Shown: piece after piece, positions 54,595 to 57,937 of the stretch | Layout: each line of letters begins with the position of its first letter | How positions within the stretch are numbered: the first letter of the stretch is position 1 | Origin: Streptomonospora mangrovi | GTDB taxonomy: Bacteria; Actinomycetota; Actinomycetes; Streptosporangiales; Streptosporangiaceae | Direction: 5' to 3' | Length of the DNA stretch: 57,937 bases | NCBI RefSeq assembly: GCF_027604915.1 | Contig: NZ_JAJAQC010000051.1 | Span: 1-57,937 of the forward strand | Notes under the pieces: model-generated | Database searches by the model: none | What the model saw: the letters and a program-made list of their open reading frames with translations, nothing else | What the model was told of the DNA's origin: nothing | Made by a program: the position numbers and the translations under genes

Positions 54595-55323
54595 TCAGGC
54601 CAGCGACTCCACCAGCTCCACCGCGCTCTTGCGGCGGCCGGTGTAGAAGGGGACCTCCAGGCGGGTGTGCCGCCGCGCCTCGGCGGCGCGCAGGTGGCGC
54701 ATCAGGTCGACGATGCGGTGCAGTTCGTCGCCCTCGAAGGCCAGCAGCCACTCGTAGTCGCTGAGCGCGAAGGTCGAGACGGTGTTGGCGCGCACGTCGG
54801 GGTAGGGCGCGGCCATGCGGCCGTGCTCGGCCAGCATCGCGCGGCGCTCCTCGTCGGGCAGCAGGTACCACTCGTAGGAGCGCACGAACGGGTACACGCA
54901 CAGGTGGTCGCGCGGCTCCTCGCCGGCCAGGAACGCCGGCACGTGGCCCCGGTTGAACTCCGCGGGCCGGTGCAGGCCCACCACCGACCACACCGGGGTG
55001 CTGGCGCGGCCCAGGCGGGTGCGGCGGAAGGACGCGTACATGTCCTGCACGGCCTCGGAGGTCTCCCCGATCCACCAGAACATCATGTCGGCGTCGGCGC
55101 GGAAGCCCTGCACGTCGTAGCAGCCGCGCGTGGTCACGCCCTTGTCGGCGCCGCCGTCGAACAGCGCGGCGACCTCCTCGCCCAGCGCGGCGCGGTCGGC
55201 GTCGGCCAGGTCCCCGGCCTTGAACACCGACCACATGGTGTAGCGGATCAGGGAGTTGAGGTCCTGCTCGCCCGCGCCGCCGGCCGGGTCCTGCTGCTGG
55301 CTGTGGTGCTGCCCCGTTGTCAC
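54595..55323 (-). CDS. hemQ: Coproheme decarboxylase HemQ (chlorite dismutase family)
   Basis: This 242-residue enzyme oxidatively decarboxylates coproheme to haem b in the coproporphyrin-dependent pathway of Gram-positives. Visible are [61 protein letters not shown] and [11 protein letters not shown]. The GTG start at 55323 overlaps the HemY stop (GTGA) and has AAGGAG upstream. Confidence 0.94.
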   Translation of the reverse strand: MTTGQHHSQQQDPAGGAGEQDLNSLIRYTMWSVFKAGDLADADRAALGEEVAALFDGGADKGVTTRGCYDVQGFRADADMMFWWIGETSEAVQDMYASFRRTRLGRASTPVWSVVGLHRPAEFNRGHVPAFLAGEEPRDHLCVYPFVRSYEWYLLPDEERRAMLAEHGRMAAPYPDVRANTVSTFALSDYEWLLAFEGDELHRIVDLMRHLRAAEARRHTRLEVPFYTGRRKSAVELVESLA

Positions 55324-56810
55324 GGAAGGCTCCTTGTCTCGTCGGTGTGGTCGTGGGTGGTGGGCGCGCCGGGCAGGGCCGCGGCGAGGTCGGCGGCGGC
55401 GCGGGTGGCGCCCGCGACGCAGGCCGGAATGCCCACGCCGTCGTAGGCCGCGCCGCACAGGGCGAGGCCGGGGTGGGCGGCCACGGCGGCGCGGACGCGG
55501 GCCACGCGCTCGGTGTGGCCGACGTCGTACTGCGGCAGCCCGCCGCCCCAGCGGGTCACCCGGGTCTGGGCGGGCGCGCCCGCGACGCCGCTGACGCGGG
55601 CGAGGTCGGCCGCCGCCAGGGCGGCCAGGTCGTCGTCGGGGCGCTGGAGCAGGGCGGTCTCGCCGGCGCGGCCGATCGAGCAGCGCACCACCACCCACTC
55701 CTCGCCGGGGTGGGCCGCGCGCAGCTCCTCGGCCAGCCACGGCCACTTCACGCTGCTGAAGGTGGCCGCCTTGATCGCCAGCCCCTCGCGGGAGGACACC
55801 AGGAACCCGCTCTGGCGGGGCGGGTCGGCAAACGCGGCGGCGGGGTAGGCCAGGGTGGCGATGGCCATGCTCGCGTACTCGATCCCGGCCAGGTCGCGCG
55901 CGGCGTCAGGGGCGAGGTCGCCCAGCAGGCGGGCGGCGGCCGGTGCGGGGCAGGCCAGCACCACGCCGTCGGCGGCGACCTCGCGGGGCGCCTGGCGCGG
56001 TGCGTCGGGCGCGGCGGCGCCCACGGCCAGCCGCCAGCCGCCGGGGGTGCGGGTTAGCGCCCGGACGGTGGCCGAGGTCTGGACGTCGGCGCCGCACCGG
56101 CGGGCGAGTTCGTCGACCAGCACGGACACCCCGCCGCGCAGCGACGCGAACACCGGCCGGGGGCCGGGGGCGCGTTCGCGCTCGCGGCGCTGGCGGGCCG
56201 CCGCGCGGCCCACCGCGCGCAGCAGGGAGCGCTCGGCGCGGGCGGCCTCGGCGATCTGCGGCAGGGTGGCCGCCAGCGACAGCCGCTCGGCGCGCCCGGC
56301 GTAGACCCCGCCGAGCATGGGCTCCACCAGGCGGTCGACCACCTCGCGGCCCATGCGGGCGCCGATGTGGCCGGCCACCGACACGTCGCCGCGCGGCGGC
56401 GTGGGCGGCAGCAGCAGGTCCAAGCCGGCGCGCAGGGTGCCCAGGGGCGAGAGCACGCCGCTGCGGGCGAGGCCGGCGAGGTCGCCGGGCACGCCCATGA
56501 CCTGGACGGCGGGGAAGGGCCGCAGCCGGCCCCGGCTGTAGATGCTCGCCGCGACCGGCGCGGGGTGCACCAGGCGGTCGGCGAGCCCGAGTTCGGTGAT
56601 GAGGTCGAGGGCCTCGGGCCGGCGCGCCAGCACCGACTCCGCGCCGGCGTCGACCGGCACCCCGGCCACCGGCGAGGCGTGCAGCTTGCCGCCCACCCGG
56701 GGCGCCGCCTCCAGCACGGTGACCCGGAACCCGGAGCGGGTGAGCCGGTGGGCGGCGGTCAGGCCGGACACCCCGGCCCCCACCACGACGACGTGGGGTT
56801 GGCGCTGCAT
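55320..56810 (-). CDS. hemY: Coproporphyrinogen III/protoporphyrinogen oxidase (HemY/CgoX)
   Basis: This 496-residue FAD enzyme oxidises coproporphyrinogen III to coproporphyrin III (in the HemQ pathway) with the dinucleotide motif [15 protein letters not shown] at 9-23, a PPO-like middle region ([23 protein letters not shown]) and C-terminal [16 protein letters not shown]. It overlaps HemQ by GTGA. The ATG is at 56810. Ferrochelatase is not in view. Confidence 0.93.
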   Translation of the reverse strand: MQRQPHVVVVGAGVSGLTAAHRLTRSGFRVTVLEAAPRVGGKLHASPVAGVPVDAGAESVLARRPEALDLITELGLADRLVHPAPVAASIYSRGRLRPFPAVQVMGVPGDLAGLARSGVLSPLGTLRAGLDLLLPPTPPRGDVSVAGHIGARMGREVVDRLVEPMLGGVYAGRAERLSLAATLPQIAEAARAERSLLRAVGRAAARQRRERERAPGPRPVFASLRGGVSVLVDELARRCGADVQTSATVRALTRTPGGWRLAVGAAAPDAPRQAPREVAADGVVLACPAPAAARLLGDLAPDAARDLAGIEYASMAIATLAYPAAAFADPPRQSGFLVSSREGLAIKAATFSSVKWPWLAEELRAAHPGEEWVVVRCSIGRAGETALLQRPDDDLAALAAADLARVSGVAGAPAQTRVTRWGGGLPQYDVGHTERVARVRAAVAAHPGLALCGAAYDGVGIPACVAGATRAAADLAAALPGAPTTHDHTDETRSLP

Positions 56811-56959
56811 ACCCCCAGCTTTCCAGATACCCGGGGCGGGCGCGCACGGGGTCGCCGCCGGGGGCGCGGGCGCCGCGCGCCGCCCCGCGCCCCCGCTGCC
56901 GTGACCAACCCGCAACGCGCGCCGCGCAACGCCGGGGCGGCCCGGCGCGTCGTAGCGGC

Positions 56960-57937
56960 ATGTCGGACACACGCGCCCGTGCCCGCGCGCGCCGCCCCCT
57001 CCTCCGGGGCGCGGCGGCCGCGCCGATCCTGCTGCTCGCTCTCGTGGCCGGGTGCTCGGCCACCTCCTCCTCCGGCGGCGCCGACGCCTCGCGCGAGGCG
57101 CCCGAACCCGGTGTGGCGCAGGAGGCGCCGCCCGAGGCCCAGGCGCCCGGCGGCGGCGAGGCCGCCGACGGCTCGGCCGGGCTGTCCGGCGACGTCCCCC
57201 TGGCCGACCGCGACCTGGTGTACACCGCCGACCTGCGGGTGGAGGTCGACGACGTCGACGCGGCGGCCGAGCGCGCCGGGGAGTGGGTGGCCGACGCCGG
57301 CGGCTACGTCTCGGCCGAGAGCGTGCACGCCGACGAGGGCGACGCCCCTTACGCGTCGCTGACGCTCCAGGTGCCCCAGGACCGCTACGAGGACGCCTTG
57401 GACGAGCTGGCCGCCCTGGGCAGCCAGTCCAGCCTGGACCGGCGGGTGGCGGACGTCACCGAGGAGGTCGCCGACGTCGACAGCCGGGTGGAGTCGGCCG
57501 AGGCGTCGCTGGACCGGCTGCGCGACCTGCTGGCGGACGCCGAGACGGTCGAGGAGGTGCTGGCCGTGGAGGCGGAGATCAGCACCCGCCAGCAGGAGCT
57601 GGAGTCGCTCCAGGCGCGCCAGGAGGCACTGGCCGAGCAGGTGGCCTACAGCACGGTGAACCTGGAGCTGATGCCGCCGGAGACCTACGTGGCCGACCCC
57701 GACGACGACACCATCGGGTTCCTGGGCGGCCTGGAGCGCGGGTGGCGGGCACTGGTGGGGCTGGGCGGCGCGCTGGCGGTGGCGGCGGGCTGGCTGCTGC
57801 CGTTCGCGGTGCTCGCGGCGCTGGTGGGCGTGCCGGCTTGGCTGCTGTGGCGCCGGCGGCGCGGCGCGCGGCCCGCGCGCGGCGGCGGTGCCGCGCCGAA
57901 GGCGGCCGGGGGCGCCGAGGCGGGGCCGGGCGCCGGC
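56960..57937 (+). CDS. DUF4349 lipoprotein, truncated by the right edge
   Basis: The first 326 codons are visible without a stop. A signal peptide with the lipobox LVAGC (Cys near 33) is followed by an Ala/Pro/Gly/Glu-rich linker, the DUF4349 domain (about 75-230, with RDLVYTADLRVEVDDVD and a central coiled coil rich in Glu, Arg and Leu), then a membrane helix (about 265-290) and a basic tail. Members are of unknown function. The ATG is at 56960 with no clear RBS. Confidence 0.88.
   Translation, partial: MSDTRARARARRPLLRGAAAAPILLLALVAGCSATSSSGGADASREAPEPGVAQEAPPEAQAPGGGEAADGSAGLSGDVPLADRDLVYTADLRVEVDDVDAAAERAGEWVADAGGYVSAESVHADEGDAPYASLTLQVPQDRYEDALDELAALGSQSSLDRRVADVTEEVADVDSRVESAEASLDRLRDLLADAETVEEVLAVEAEISTRQQELESLQARQEALAEQVAYSTVNLELMPPETYVADPDDDTIGFLGGLERGWRALVGLGGALAVAAGWLLPFAVLAALVGVPAWLLWRRRRGARPARGGGAAPKAAGGAEAGPGAG

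Overview
The window is very GC-rich, with strong third-position G/C bias, frequent GTG and TTG starts, WhiB, HemQ and SSI-type proteins, an actinobacterial sulfite reductase operon, and a DtxR/IdeR-type iron box. This points to a filamentous actinobacterium, most likely of the Nocardiopsis/Streptomonospora/Thermobifida group. The family assignment is inference.

Positions 1-14643 hold a siderophore gene cluster, all on the minus strand and apparently one long operon running from right to left off the left edge. It starts at an iron box (14608-14643). It encodes 2,3-dihydroxybenzoate (DHB) synthesis (13799-14584, 12391-13623, 9816-10481), DHB activation (10556-12268), an ornithine/lysine N-hydroxylase (8399-9775), a free-standing aryl carrier protein (8091-8336), a flavin-dependent halogenase (6441-7952) and a truncated NRPS (1-6362, C-A-T-C-A...). 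Both visible A domains read as glycine-activating and are near-identical in DNA except for long unrelated inserts between core motifs A2 and A3. My reading is a mixed catecholate/hydroxamate siderophore starting (chloro-)DHB-Gly-Gly. It resembles fuscachelin and bacillibactin in parts but matches neither as a whole.

Positions 15000-32300 are mostly chromosomal housekeeping and membrane genes: two AI-2E transporters, a STAS protein, an orphan histidine kinase, an SSI-type protease inhibitor, a permease/DUF1980 pair behind a probable Zur box, a YnfA protein, a DEAD-box helicase, a crotonase, a small HTH protein, an ABC-F ATPase, YccF, an MBL-fold hydrolase and a WhiB-family regulator with a strong terminator.

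Positions 32480-41130 carry a phosphoribosyltransferase-hydrolase fusion, a GNAT acetyltransferase, an MFS transporter, and a cell-envelope set: an LPTTG-anchored PGGED-repeat protein, a membrane beta-propeller protein, an exported HNH nuclease and a BrkB/YihY protein.

Positions 41306-45678 form a sulfate assimilation operon (leader peptide, sulfite reductase, zinc-ribbon protein, APS reductase, sirohydrochlorin chelatase) followed by a MerR regulator. The rest holds AidB-like, GlgX, a RibD-C reductase, a GntR regulator, MsrB, the Psd/PssA phosphatidylethanolamine pair, the HemY/HemQ haem pair and a truncated DUF4349 lipoprotein. I saw no tRNA, rRNA, CRISPR array or insertion sequence.
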